In this document: piece by piece, positions 18,123-27,093 of the stretch
Layout of the letters: each line of letters starts with the position of its first letter
Position numbering within the stretch: the stretch's first letter is position 1
Origin: Spirosoma foliorum
GTDB lineage: Bacteria; Bacteroidota; Bacteroidia; Cytophagales; Spirosomataceae
Assembly: GCF_014117325.1 (NCBI RefSeq)
Contig: NZ_CP059732.1
Coordinates: 7,443,001 to 7,507,000, forward strand
Length of the DNA stretch: 64,000 nt
Direction: 5' to 3'
Program-made: the position numbers and the translations under genes
Notes under the pieces: generated by a model
Seen by the model: only the letters and a program-made list of their open reading frames with translations
Told to the model about the DNA's origin: nothing
Databases searched by the model: none

Positions 18123-18866
18123 GTGGTTAGTTTGCGAAATATAGTTACCAAAATCTGCCGATGGGTGGGCTTATTGGTTGTTGTACCATCGTTTGCCCAA
18201 ACGCAGGCGACTGAAACTTGGCCAATACAGCCAGGAATTTACTTTCCTGAGGCACCGCTACCCGGTAAATGGCGCAAAGCGGTTGGTGTTGTTTTTACAA
18301 CTACTCCGCCCGAATTAACGGAGGAGATTCGGGTGAGCGTGCCCGCTATTGATTTCAATGTCCAGCGCGGATTAACCAAGCACCTATTTCTGACTAGCCG
18401 ATTCCAGACGCAGTTTGTGCAGAGCAATCTGGGCCTGGGCGTGCGTTGGGCCACGCCATTAACGAACCGCTTGTTCTTATCGGCGGGTTATGATGTAACG
18501 GGTTGGCTTGGGGCTTTACAGATCAAAGATGTATTTGCTAGTCAGGCTTATGGCGTCGAAACGTTTCCCAATGTTTCGGTTGGGTATAAACTGACGAAAG
18601 ATCTGCGATTAACGGTAAAGTCGGAAGCTATCATTGACCTCTATTACCGATCGCAGGTGGGCTCACTGGCAGTTGTTTATAACCGACGGACTATCAACGG
18701 GGTAGCATTCACCTTTATACTAGAGCAGCCTTTTTATCATCAGCGGCATGTATCGGTAGGGATTCGGGCGGCTTATTCCAATTTCAACTGGCAGCTCTGG
18801 TCACTCTTCGACACCTTTGACCGGAACCTGTTCTACCCACAACTTATTTTTGATTTTATCCTGTGA
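18123..18866 (+). CDS. Secreted or outer-membrane beta-barrel-like protein
   Basis: About 247 residues. A basic start followed by WVGLLVVVPSFAQ forms a signal peptide. The mature part is rich in alternating strands with aromatic ends (FLTSRFQTQFVQSNLGLGVRW, LFLSAGYDVTGW, LRLTVKSEAIIDLYY), and the last residues YPQLIFDFIL look like a barrel-closing strand. The start is uncertain: GTG at 18123 or TTG at 18132. The stop overlaps the GTG start of the next gene by 4 bases, so translation is probably coupled. I do not recognise a named family. Confidence 0.7.
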   Translation: MVSLRNIVTKICRWVGLLVVVPSFAQTQATETWPIQPGIYFPEAPLPGKWRKAVGVVFTTTPPELTEEIRVSVPAIDFNVQRGLTKHLFLTSRFQTQFVQSNLGLGVRWATPLTNRLFLSAGYDVTGWLGALQIKDVFASQAYGVETFPNVSVGYKLTKDLRLTVKSEAIIDLYYRSQVGSLAVVYNRRTINGVAFTFILEQPFYHQRHVSVGIRAAYSNFNWQLWSLFDTFDRNLFYPQLIFDFIL

Positions 18867-20131
18867 AACGGTCTCATTATCTGCTAATAGGCTTATTATT
18901 TCTACTCTTCGACGGTTGCCGAAAGACGTACGAAGCTGTAGTGCCTTATGCGTTTACCAATACGCCCGGATCGGGGCAGTTTGTGCCACCTATACGGCAG
19001 GCTCTGGAAGGGGTCTATACAATTTCAAATGGTGCCAGTCAGTTTGGCGATCAGGCCGTTTTAAAATGGACCTATCTGCTCAACGGTTCAGATACTACCC
19101 ATTATCTGTCTATTTTCATGGGTACTGATGCCACTTATTTTAATCTGGAAGGTAGCCCAGAGGCCGATAGCCTGGTGTTAAAAGGTTACTGGCGTAAGCT
19201 AGTGAATGAGTCCATTGGCGAAGCTCGGTTGATTGTACGAGAAAAGCATAATGGAAAGCTACAGCTCTTTAAAGGTAGTTTGATTCCTGGCGACACCCTG
19301 GTAGTTGATGGCTTATACGGCGACAAATCAGCTACGCCTACTAATCCGCTTACGCTGACATATAATCGGCCACTTAATCCGAAACCCTTTTCGATCATGG
19401 CGCATCGAAGCGGAGGCCGAACGTCGGATTTGCTGCCTGCGTCCGAAAATTCAGTGGAAATTATTAAGCTGGCTTCACGGCTTGGCGCCACAGGAATCGA
19501 AGTTGATGTTCGGTTTACGAAAGATGGCGTTCCGGTATTATACCATGACAATACGCTGAATTTGCGGCTCATTCAGAAGAGCGGGCTGGCGGGCCCTCTT
19601 GAAGATTATACTTATCAACAACTAAGCACCTTGGTTCGGCTGATCAATGGCGAAAAGATTCCAACGCTGGAGGAGGCACTGGAAACGGTCGTTAATAATA
19701 CGTCCTTAGATTTTGTCTGGCTCGATACCAAATACATCGGCCCAATGGACAAAGTACAGGCCATTCAACAGAAATACCGGCAAAAGGCATTGGCCCTGGG
19801 GCGTAACCTCCGCATTATAATTGGCTTGCCAACTACAGAGGCTGTAGACTCCTATAAAGCCCTGGCTAATAAAGATAATACGCCGATTTTGTGTGAATTG
19901 GATACATCCATTACGCGTAGTTTGAACGCCCGTATCTGGGCTCCCCGCTGGACGTTAGGTCCTCAAACAGATGAAGTGCTGGCCATGCAGGCAGAAGGAT
20001 TAACGGTTTTCGTCTGGACGCTCGATGAACCCGAATTTATCCGGGAGTTTATCAGTCAGAACCATTTCAATGGAATTCTGTCTAACTATTCGCCGGTAGT
20101 AGCGTATTATCATTATATCGAACAACAGTAA
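18863..20131 (+). CDS. Glycerophosphodiester phosphodiesterase-family lipoprotein
   Basis: A 422-residue lipoprotein with lipobox LLFDGC (Cys19). Residues 20-160 form an extra N-terminal domain with strand-rich segments, which is not part of the catalytic fold. The GDPD TIM-barrel follows from about residue 170: IMAHRSGGRT with the first His, ENSVEII with the Glu, EVDVRFTKDG with the catalytic acidic pair, and YHDNTL with the second His. The end reads LTVFVWTLDEPEF and FNGILSNYSP, typical of the C-terminal part. The enzyme would split glycerophosphodiesters outside the cytoplasmic membrane. It starts with GTG inside the previous stop and is followed after 4 bases by another barrel-like gene, so the three genes form an operon. 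Confidence 0.85.
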   Translation: MKRSHYLLIGLLFLLFDGCRKTYEAVVPYAFTNTPGSGQFVPPIRQALEGVYTISNGASQFGDQAVLKWTYLLNGSDTTHYLSIFMGTDATYFNLEGSPEADSLVLKGYWRKLVNESIGEARLIVREKHNGKLQLFKGSLIPGDTLVVDGLYGDKSATPTNPLTLTYNRPLNPKPFSIMAHRSGGRTSDLLPASENSVEIIKLASRLGATGIEVDVRFTKDGVPVLYHDNTLNLRLIQKSGLAGPLEDYTYQQLSTLVRLINGEKIPTLEEALETVVNNTSLDFVWLDTKYIGPMDKVQAIQQKYRQKALALGRNLRIIIGLPTTEAVDSYKALANKDNTPILCELDTSITRSLNARIWAPRWTLGPQTDEVLAMQAEGLTVFVWTLDEPEFIREFISQNHFNGILSNYSPVVAYYHYIEQQ

Positions 20132-20135
20132 GCGC

Positions 20136-20801
20136 ATGATTATTCGTTTACAGATACTGGCGGTGCTAACCTTGCTGTTTATCAGTAACGTAACCGCTAT
20201 AGCCCAATCAAGGATTCGACGTCAGCGGCCACTACCCGTTTTAACCGATTCGACACGCGGGCCTTATACGCTAGTTGTAACGGCGGGGGGCGGGTTGTCT
20301 TATTACTCAACCCACCTTGGGGTTCCGGCTGCGCTGGAGCAAACGCATGTCAGCCGGTTTGGGGTGCCGAGCTCACTCCGTGTAATGTGGTATCCCGATC
20401 ATCGATTACGGATGGGGCTGGAAACCGGTTGGACAACGATGTATAGCTATAAAGGGCAGGTTGCTGGCGATAATGCCCATGTGTATGTATCGGCTATTCC
20501 GATTTTGCTGGTATTCTCGATGCCCTTGGCCTGGCTTAGAGGAACCGATAAAAGTCTGGTTCGGCGGCTTGCTATCACGGCCGGAACGGGCCTATATGTG
20601 AACCACTCCCGACTCGATTATGACGGAACGGTTTTCAGTAATACCAATAGCCTGGGCTGGATGGCGGCTGCATCGTACACGTATCCAATCGGGCGTAAAT
20701 TCAGGGTAGCGGGCGAATTAAAATGGTTCGATGCTGTAGCAACGGAAAATGCTGCGTTTACCGCAGAGCTTCAGCTTGTCTGGCGGGCATTTTCCTGGTG
20801 A
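20136..20801 (+). CDS. Outer-membrane beta-barrel-like protein
   Basis: A 221-residue protein with a signal peptide (LAVLTLLFISNVTAIAQ) and strand-rich mature sequence: YTLVVTAGGGLSYYST, LRMGLETGWTTMYSY, ITAGTGLYVNHSRL and FTAELQLVWRAFSW. The aromatic last residue fits a barrel with a BAM-recognised terminal strand. It is the last gene of the operon with the GDPD lipoprotein. I recognise no specific family. Confidence 0.75.
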   Translation: MIIRLQILAVLTLLFISNVTAIAQSRIRRQRPLPVLTDSTRGPYTLVVTAGGGLSYYSTHLGVPAALEQTHVSRFGVPSSLRVMWYPDHRLRMGLETGWTTMYSYKGQVAGDNAHVYVSAIPILLVFSMPLAWLRGTDKSLVRRLAITAGTGLYVNHSRLDYDGTVFSNTNSLGWMAAASYTYPIGRKFRVAGELKWFDAVATENAAFTAELQLVWRAFSW

Positions 20802-20908
20802 ACGAAAGTAAGTGATAATGGCCCGCAGATGGTCATGATTGGTTAGGATAACTTTTTTTATCATAACAGAACCACACTGATCCTAAAAATCAGCGTTCTA
20901 TTATCGTT

Positions 20909-21784
20909 ATGGAACAAGACTCAGCGAAACGCGAAATTCTATTTTTAAGTGACACGCAGGCGCCCATGTGGGTTGAACGACTGGTGTTACGAACGCATCA
21001 GAATACAAAAGCAACACAGGCAATTTTTGATGAAATTATACGGATTCAACCGGCGGTACTTTACTGGCTGGGCGATATTGTTTCGCTGGGTTACCGAAAC
21101 CGAAAGTGGCGAATCATCGATCAGTTTTTGCTTCAGTGTACAGAAGTAAAAACGGCTGTGTATGCTATTATGGGCAATCATGACGTAATGGGCCGCCCCC
21201 GCAAAGGCGCTAAGAATTTTCAGCAGCGCTTTCCCGAGCACAGCCCAACAGGCTATGTAAAAATAACCGACGAAATTGCGGTGGTCATGCTGAATTCCAA
21301 TTTCAGTACGCTCTCTATTGCTGATTTGGTAGCTCAGCAAACCTGGTACCAACAAACACTGGTGGATCTTGATAATGACCCCGCTGTGAAGGTAGTTATC
21401 GTTACCTGTCATCATGCACCTTATTCGAACAGTAAGTTAGTGGGGTCGTCGAAGCTGGTGCAGCAACGGTTTGTTCCGGCCTATGTTCAATCTCAGAAAG
21501 CGCGCTTATTTATTACGGGACACTCGCATGCCTTTGAGCGCTATGAATTTGAAGGCAAAACGTTCCTGGTGATCGGCGGTGGTGGTGGACTTCGTCAACC
21601 GCTCAATACATCGCCCAGCCGCCTGCCCGATTTGGCGTTAACCTACAAGCCAATGTTTCACTATCTTGCCGTAAAGCGTGAAGGCGAAGGGTTAGTATTG
21701 ACCTCATACTGCCTGAAAAGTGATTTTTCGGGCTTTTCGGTGGGCTATCAATTTGAAATTCCTGCCGAAGTTTCCGCTGAATAA
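20909..21784 (+). CDS. Calcineurin-like metallophosphoesterase
   Basis: A 291-residue cytoplasmic protein with the complete binuclear metal site of the family: LSDTQAPMW (motif I, with Thr-Gln in place of the usual T-H), LGDIVSLG, GNHDVM, CHHAPYS and TGHSHAFERYEF. No signal peptide or membrane segment is present. Such enzymes hydrolyse phosphoesters including nucleotides. The substrate cannot be told from the sequence. The missing His in motif I (D-x-Q in place of D-x-H) is the one unusual feature. Confidence 0.85.
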   Translation: MEQDSAKREILFLSDTQAPMWVERLVLRTHQNTKATQAIFDEIIRIQPAVLYWLGDIVSLGYRNRKWRIIDQFLLQCTEVKTAVYAIMGNHDVMGRPRKGAKNFQQRFPEHSPTGYVKITDEIAVVMLNSNFSTLSIADLVAQQTWYQQTLVDLDNDPAVKVVIVTCHHAPYSNSKLVGSSKLVQQRFVPAYVQSQKARLFITGHSHAFERYEFEGKTFLVIGGGGGLRQPLNTSPSRLPDLALTYKPMFHYLAVKREGEGLVLTSYCLKSDFSGFSVGYQFEIPAEVSAE

Positions 21785-21833
21785 GTAGTGAACAGGCCGA
21801 CGTGTCTTCTACGTAAAACTAGCTATCCTCGTT

Positions 21834-22289
21834 ATGAACTGGCTACGCTTGATAACTCTATTATTGGGCCTATTATATAGTCAACAGACAGATGCTCAAT
21901 ACCGTATCCTCTATCGAAGTCAGGATTTATCGATAAGGCCGGATCTACCCGATACCGCCGATCAAATTACCGCCATTGAGTCGCGGGGAGCGCTGAGCAA
22001 ATACTTAATTGTTCGCTATGCGCACGCGAAAAGGCAATTGCTCCTTAAGACTAGTATATGGGGATTTATAGATAGCCGTCAGGCAGTGTGGCGATCGTAT
22101 AAAAAAGAGCTATTCCTTCTCCTTAAATACAACAGCAGTTGGGTTGAATACGCCATAGAGCGCCCAATTGGTACCCGGCTTTCGGCTATGTACCCAGCGA
22201 TTATGTACAGCCGTACCCTGGACAGCAAAATCAAGTCGAACTGGGGCGATGCCATGAAAGATGTGCCGCCCGGATTTGTAGTTCATTGA
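21834..22289 (+). CDS. Small secreted protein of unknown function
   Basis: A 151-residue protein with a Sec leader (WLRLITLLLGLLYSQQTDAQ). The mature part is basic and mixed alpha/beta, with the segments LSKYLIVRYAHAKRQLLLKT and FLLLKYNSSWVEYAIERP. I recognise no family. It is convergent with the lipoprotein gene that follows, with only 5 bases between the stops. Confidence 0.6.
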   Translation: MNWLRLITLLLGLLYSQQTDAQYRILYRSQDLSIRPDLPDTADQITAIESRGALSKYLIVRYAHAKRQLLLKTSIWGFIDSRQAVWRSYKKELFLLLKYNSSWVEYAIERPIGTRLSAMYPAIMYSRTLDSKIKSNWGDAMKDVPPGFVVH

Positions 22290-22294
22290 CTAAC

Positions 22295-23062
22295 TCAATC
22301 CTCGGTTATAGTTCCGGCGCCTAAGGCCGAAAATAAGGTTTGCCAGTATTGCGTTACCGACGGGTTGTTTTCCTTAATAGACGCATTTGGCTCGAATGGC
22401 AGGATCATCGAGATCTCAGGACTACCAACTGTATAGCGTTTAAGTTGTTCGGCATCCGCTTTAGCCCATTCATCGGCCTGCGCATTGTCCTTTGGCGGTT
22501 TCACCTGAAAATCCCGCCGGGTAGTCCCTTTCACACTCTCGATCATGTCGCTGAGGTAATAGACTTTCACGGTCGCCCCTGTTTCATTCGCTTTGGCAAT
22601 GACGGGTAGGCTGGCCCAGATGTCGGTTTCCTGATTTGATGAGCCCGTGTTCTGTGCGACTAACTGTTGAAGTACACGCTGCCGAATCTGCGCCTTCTCT
22701 CGCGAGAGACTCAAATTAAATTCGGTTTCGGCGGCTTCGCGGTCTGTGGGGCTGGCTGCTGATACATCTTCCATTTCGGAGCGAACGGTCAGGTTTAACG
22801 CACGAGCTTTGGACGTGTTTTCGTGAATAAAATAGACATCCAGTTTGTCGCCTTTCTGCCGGATATTTTGCTCGATAATGTCGGTCAGCGCCTTTTGGTA
22901 TTTCTGAGCGACAAACGATTTGTTGATATTGACACTTCGGGTTTTATCCAGAAAAATCAGTGTATAAACGGGCCCCTCTGCAATCGTTTTGGCTTTGTCG
23001 CCACTGTCAGAACAGGAAAAAAATAAGGTTAGAAAGAAGCAACCAATCAGTATGTGTTTCAT
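22295..23062 (-). CDS. VWA-like lipoprotein
   Basis: A 255-residue lipoprotein with lipobox FFSCS (Cys17). The sequence YTLIFLDKTRSVN resembles the first VWA strand with a DxTxS form of the MIDAS motif (normally DxSxS). Later segments KLDVYFIHENTSK and VKVYYLSDMIES match further strands of the fold, with a D in the fifth-strand position. A long helical insertion rich in E, R and Q lies in the middle (about 105-160). The role is probably ligand or metal binding at the periplasmic side. It precedes no obvious partner, but the next gene upstream on the same strand also encodes a membrane-anchored protein. Confidence 0.65.
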   Translation of the reverse strand: MKHILIGCFFLTLFFSCSDSGDKAKTIAEGPVYTLIFLDKTRSVNINKSFVAQKYQKALTDIIEQNIRQKGDKLDVYFIHENTSKARALNLTVRSEMEDVSAASPTDREAAETEFNLSLSREKAQIRQRVLQQLVAQNTGSSNQETDIWASLPVIAKANETGATVKVYYLSDMIESVKGTTRRDFQVKPPKDNAQADEWAKADAEQLKRYTVGSPEISMILPFEPNASIKENNPSVTQYWQTLFSALGAGTITED

Positions 23063-23116
23063 AAGATTTTCTAGGCGCTGAAGCAGTTGAGAATGCCTGA
23101 GTTCGGCGCTTTGGTT

Positions 23117-24079
23117 TTATCGTGTTGATAGAAGCGATTGCCGTAACACACTGTCGGCAGGCGCTTTATGATTCCAGTAATCCGTTTGAGTTGTCTTCTT
23201 AAGAACCGCTCTCGAGGTCAGAAGGTTATCTTTGGTATCGTAGGTTTCTTCCCAGCCAACAATTTTATGGGGGAATAACTTCTCGAAAATAATGATCAGC
23301 GTCCGGTCGTCGGTAGGGTATTCAATGGTGTAGGATTTAAGGTAGAGGCCCGGATACAGAACGCCTTCATAATCGGCGAGTGTCGCTTTGGCAGGCAAGG
23401 GCTCAAGTGGTTTATGGCGTAATCGAGCGGCCATTGTGCCCGGAATCAATTGTAATTCACCACTAGGGAGCTTGTCTGGATTCAGACGAATCCGATTCCA
23501 GAGTTCGTCTTCAAACATGGCTTTGGCAATGGTATAGTTTTCATCGGCCTCTTTCTCGTAATAGGACTTGCCACTCACCTGATATCCGTTATTTCGGTAA
23601 CTGATCTGAAGATAACTATGCCCATCCCACTCCTGATCGGACAGGCTGACTTTCAGGGTGTTCGGGAAAAGGGGCGGCCCATCGGTAGGGTTATTGATTG
23701 GCGTAAATACGGAAGCCAATAGCGAGTACTCATACGCTCCCGTCGAAAACTTTTTGGAGTTGGTTGTTTTCAGGACGGGTATTGTGTTTTCCTTGTTGTC
23801 GGTTTTCACCTGCTTGTCGGTCCGAAAATCTTCGGTCATGAAGATCAACATGGCCTCACCATCATTCAGGGCACCATTTTTCGCCTGTTTGAGCTGGTAA
23901 CTATTTACTTCGGCCTTTCCCGAAAACCAATAGCTGTTGAAATGAGCCGATAAGGTATCGGCAGGCTTAGGTTTCGTGTCGGGTTCTTTCTGGAAAATGG
24001 TTGCTTTCATAGCGAAAGCGAAGATGACGGCAAGAATCAGAACAAAGAGTAAGAAATTTTTAGTGACGATCTGTTTCAT
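23117..24079 (-). CDS. Membrane-anchored protein of a conserved Bacteroidota family
   Basis: A 320-residue protein with one N-terminal membrane helix (NFLLFVLILAVIFAFAM) and a periplasmic domain. It contains WFSGKAEVNSYQLKQAKNG, EAMLIFMTEDF and YPGLYLKSYTIEYPT. From memory, relatives in Bacteroidota are often annotated as septum formation inhibitor Maf. The Maf label looks unjustified because no Maf nucleotide pyrophosphatase motifs are visible. The start is 4 bases from the beginning of the divergent amidohydrolase frame, whose real ATG is 88 bases away. Confidence 0.65.
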   Translation of the reverse strand: MKQIVTKNFLLFVLILAVIFAFAMKATIFQKEPDTKPKPADTLSAHFNSYWFSGKAEVNSYQLKQAKNGALNDGEAMLIFMTEDFRTDKQVKTDNKENTIPVLKTTNSKKFSTGAYEYSLLASVFTPINNPTDGPPLFPNTLKVSLSDQEWDGHSYLQISYRNNGYQVSGKSYYEKEADENYTIAKAMFEDELWNRIRLNPDKLPSGELQLIPGTMAARLRHKPLEPLPAKATLADYEGVLYPGLYLKSYTIEYPTDDRTLIIIFEKLFPHKIVGWEETYDTKDNLLTSRAVLKKTTQTDYWNHKAPADSVLRQSLLSTR

Positions 24080-24166
24080 AATATGCCTGTTTCGGCCGCG
24101 CTGTGCTACAAAAGTCCGACGGTTTCGCTTATCTTACAACTGTTTAGCCAAACGATTTACCCAACC

Positions 24167-25798
24167 ATGATACGACCTTTCTCTCGGGTACTCCTCTTCA
24201 TTCATTGTTCCTTATTCATTCTCCATTCTGTAACGGCTCAGGTCGAAAAATCACCACCACGCCACGAGGGTGACGGACCGTTCGGAAAGCTGATTATTCG
24301 GGGTGTTACGTTGGTCAACAGCACAGGGGCGCCACCTGTTGGTCCAATGGATATTGTAGTCGAGAAAAACCGAATTACACAGATTCGTCAGGTTGGTTAT
24401 CCCGGTGTTCCGATTGATCCGAAAAGTCGACCTAAAGCCGATCCCGGCGATAAGGAACTGAATTGCGAAGGCATGTACCTGATGCCGGGTTTTGTGGATA
24501 TGCACGGCCATATTGGCGGACAGGCGCAGGGGGCCAATGCGGAGTATGTGTTTAAACTCTGGCTCGGGCATGGCATTACAACGATTCGCGATCCATCCTG
24601 TGGCAATGGCCTGGACTGGGTGCTTGAACACCGCGCCAAAAGTGAACGGAATGAAATTACCGCTCCTCGTATCAAAGCATACACCGTTTTTGGGCAAGGC
24701 GCAAAGGAGCCAATCAGCACGCCCGAACAGGCCCGCGCCTGGGTGCAACTGAATGCGAAGCGGGGCGCCGACGGCATTAAATTCTTTGGCGCCGAACCAA
24801 ACGTGTTTCGAGCTGCGCTGGAAGAGAACAAGAAATTGGGTTTGCGGTCGGCCTGCCACCATGCTCAGTTAGAAGTAGCTCGCATGAATGCCCTGGCGAC
24901 TGCTAAAGCAGGGCTGACTTCGCTCGAACATTGGTATGGACTTCCCGAAGCCTTATTTGAAGATAAAACCATCCAAAACTATCCGGTTAATTACAATTAT
25001 GGCAACGAGCAGAATCGTTTCGAGGAAGCAGGTAATCTGTGGCAGCAAGCCGCTAAACCAGGCTCCGATCGCTGGAATAAGGTAATGGACGAGCTCATTT
25101 CGCTGGATTTTACGCTTGATCCAACTTTTAATATCTACGAAGCTAACCGCGAGCTGATGTTGGCTCGGCGTGCTGAGTGGCATGAAGAGTACACGATGCC
25201 GAGCCTCTGGCGTTTCTACGGCCCCAGCCGTATCTCGCACGGGTCGTATTGGCAATCGTGGGGAACAGAACAGGAAGTGGCCTGGAAAAAGAATTACCAA
25301 CTCTGGATGGCGTTCATCAACGAGTACAAAAACCGGGGTGGCCGCGTTACGGCAGGGTCTGATTCTGGCTTCATTTATCAGCTATACGGCTTTGCCTACA
25401 TTCGCGAGCTTGAACTGCTGCGCGAATCAGGCTTCCATCCGCTCGAAGTTATTCGGGCAGCTACGTTAAAAGGCGCCGAAGCGCTCGGTATGGCCGACCA
25501 GATTGGTTCGGTGGAAGTGGGAAAACTGGCCGATTTCGTGATTGTCGATCAGAATCCGCTGGCGAATCTGAAGGTTCTATACGGAACCGGCGCTATTCAC
25601 CTCAATGAAAAAAACGAAGTTGAGCGTGTAGGTGGCGTTACCTACACCGTGAAGGATGGCATTGTGTACGATGCTAAAAAATTACTGGCCGATGTACGGA
25701 AACTAGTCGCTGATGCCAAGCAGAAAGAAAACTTCGAAATCACTCAACCCGGCGTTCCAGCGAAAGCAGGCAAAGTGAGTGGCGGCAAGAATGAGTAA
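24167..25798 (+). CDS. Secreted amidohydrolase-family metal-dependent hydrolase
   Basis: A 543-residue protein. The ATG at 24167 starts a Sec signal peptide (FSRVLLFIHCSLFILHSVTAQ), preferred over the longer upstream frame. The mature part is an imidazolonepropionase-like amidohydrolase: GFVDMHGHIGG holds the HxH metal ligands, followed by GITTIRDPSCG, then ACHHAQLEVARM and SLEHWYG with further His ligands, and TAGSDSGF with the catalytic Asp. The end EVGKLADFVIVDQNPL closes the small beta-domain. The substrate is unknown, possibly a peptide or other amide in the periplasm. It is convergent with the histidine kinase gene with a 4-base gap. Confidence 0.88.
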   Translation: MIRPFSRVLLFIHCSLFILHSVTAQVEKSPPRHEGDGPFGKLIIRGVTLVNSTGAPPVGPMDIVVEKNRITQIRQVGYPGVPIDPKSRPKADPGDKELNCEGMYLMPGFVDMHGHIGGQAQGANAEYVFKLWLGHGITTIRDPSCGNGLDWVLEHRAKSERNEITAPRIKAYTVFGQGAKEPISTPEQARAWVQLNAKRGADGIKFFGAEPNVFRAALEENKKLGLRSACHHAQLEVARMNALATAKAGLTSLEHWYGLPEALFEDKTIQNYPVNYNYGNEQNRFEEAGNLWQQAAKPGSDRWNKVMDELISLDFTLDPTFNIYEANRELMLARRAEWHEEYTMPSLWRFYGPSRISHGSYWQSWGTEQEVAWKKNYQLWMAFINEYKNRGGRVTAGSDSGFIYQLYGFAYIRELELLRESGFHPLEVIRAATLKGAEALGMADQIGSVEVGKLADFVIVDQNPLANLKVLYGTGAIHLNEKNEVERVGGVTYTVKDGIVYDAKKLLADVRKLVADAKQKENFEITQPGVPAKAGKVSGGKNE

Positions 25799-25802
25799 CG
25801 AC

Positions 25803-27086
25803 TCAAAATTCCATCGTAACCGTAGTTCCCATACCAAGGACACTGTCAATCAATAACTGACCATTGTTGAGTCGCACAAATTCCCGGCTGATTTCCAGAC
25901 CCAACCCTGTGCCTTTTTCGCCTGCAGTTCCATAACTAGACGTACCAATGGGCCTTGTTGGCATGCCAATGGATTTAGGCATGCCAACACCCGTGTCCTG
26001 AATAATTAATTGAGATCGACCGTTTAACTGGCGAGTGCTTACCTGAATATGTCCACCTTTAGGCGTGAACTTAATCGCATTCTGGATGAGATTGCGAGCC
26101 ACAATTGTTAATTGATACTCATCCGCAATTATTGGGGCTGGCTCATAAAGTGTCGTTACGGTCAATTGCTTATTTGGAACCTCAAAATTGTATAGTAAAA
26201 GCACCGATTGAGCAACTTCCTGCAAATCGAACTGAGTGGGTGTTACATAAATGCCGCCACGCTGGAGCTGAGTCCAATTGAGTAGGTTGTCGAGCGTGCT
26301 GAACACGTTATCTACGGTTAGCTGCAGTCGGGTATTCGCTTCGGCATATTGTTCAGTTGTTGTATACCCTTTCTGCACATTCATGAGTTGGACTTTGAGG
26401 CTCACAATAGGGCTTCGAAGGTCATGACCCAGTATGGCAAACAGTTTGTCTTTTACAAGATTACTTTCGCTAAGCTCATGGTTTTTTTGTTGTAACTGTT
26501 TGTTTTGCTGTTGGACAACCTCCTGAATCGTAGTGGCTATTTTCTTGACGGTGTAGGTAACGTAGGTAAGTACAATGAATACACCTAAACCCGAATTGAA
26601 TTGGCCAATTTCAAACGGAAGGTTCAACTGCCTAAGTACGAGCAGCCTGGCTGTTACATAGCTAATGGCCATAAAAACAGGAACAATCACAGATGCCTTA
26701 TCGTCCAATAAAATGATGGAAAAGAGGGCAATCATGATAAAATACATCTCAAGATGTACATCAACATGGACTATCAACCTGGTGTAGAGCCCCCAGATTG
26801 CTGCAACGTACATCGCACAGATGAAATACCAGGAAGCCAGCTTTAGTTTATAGCGATATATTAACCATAGGGTCGGGAATAGGTATAAAGAAATGGTTAC
26901 GAGGTTATTAAGCGCTCGATCATAATTGTGGAAAACAAGATTGATGGTTATCAGAAGTGCCAGCAACGGTATACCGAACCAACCAATGTTGGCTAATGTC
27001 ACAAATCTGACCCGATCAAACGTAGGAAGTGCATCAAGGCGATCTTTCGGATAAAGTCTTGTTCGGAGCCGGGTAATCAAGCTCAT
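25803..27086 (-). CDS. Membrane sensor histidine kinase
   Basis: A 427-residue kinase. Residues 25-180 hold six predicted membrane helices (for example LALLITINLVF, LYLFPTLWLIY, YFIMIALFSIILL). A coiled linker rich in Q follows. The HisKA box is FAILGHDLRSPIVS with phospho-acceptor H221. The ATPase domain shows the N-box NLIQNAIKFTPKGG, G1 DTGVGMPK and G2 GTGLGLEISREFV. The stimulus is unknown. The gene lies 7 bases downstream of a LytTR response regulator on the same strand, so the two form a two-component operon, although HisKA kinases are less usual partners for LytTR regulators than HisK_5 kinases. Confidence 0.9.
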   Translation of the reverse strand: MSLITRLRTRLYPKDRLDALPTFDRVRFVTLANIGWFGIPLLALLITINLVFHNYDRALNNLVTISLYLFPTLWLIYRYKLKLASWYFICAMYVAAIWGLYTRLIVHVDVHLEMYFIMIALFSIILLDDKASVIVPVFMAISYVTARLLVLRQLNLPFEIGQFNSGLGVFIVLTYVTYTVKKIATTIQEVVQQQNKQLQQKNHELSESNLVKDKLFAILGHDLRSPIVSLKVQLMNVQKGYTTTEQYAEANTRLQLTVDNVFSTLDNLLNWTQLQRGGIYVTPTQFDLQEVAQSVLLLYNFEVPNKQLTVTTLYEPAPIIADEYQLTIVARNLIQNAIKFTPKGGHIQVSTRQLNGRSQLIIQDTGVGMPKSIGMPTRPIGTSSYGTAGEKGTGLGLEISREFVRLNNGQLLIDSVLGMGTTVTMEF

Positions 27087-27093
27087 AAAGCCA

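Noticed and set aside
23117..24079. True Maf septum-formation inhibitor
   Set aside because: The Maf nucleotide-pyrophosphatase motifs are absent, and the protein has a membrane anchor and periplasmic-type domain.
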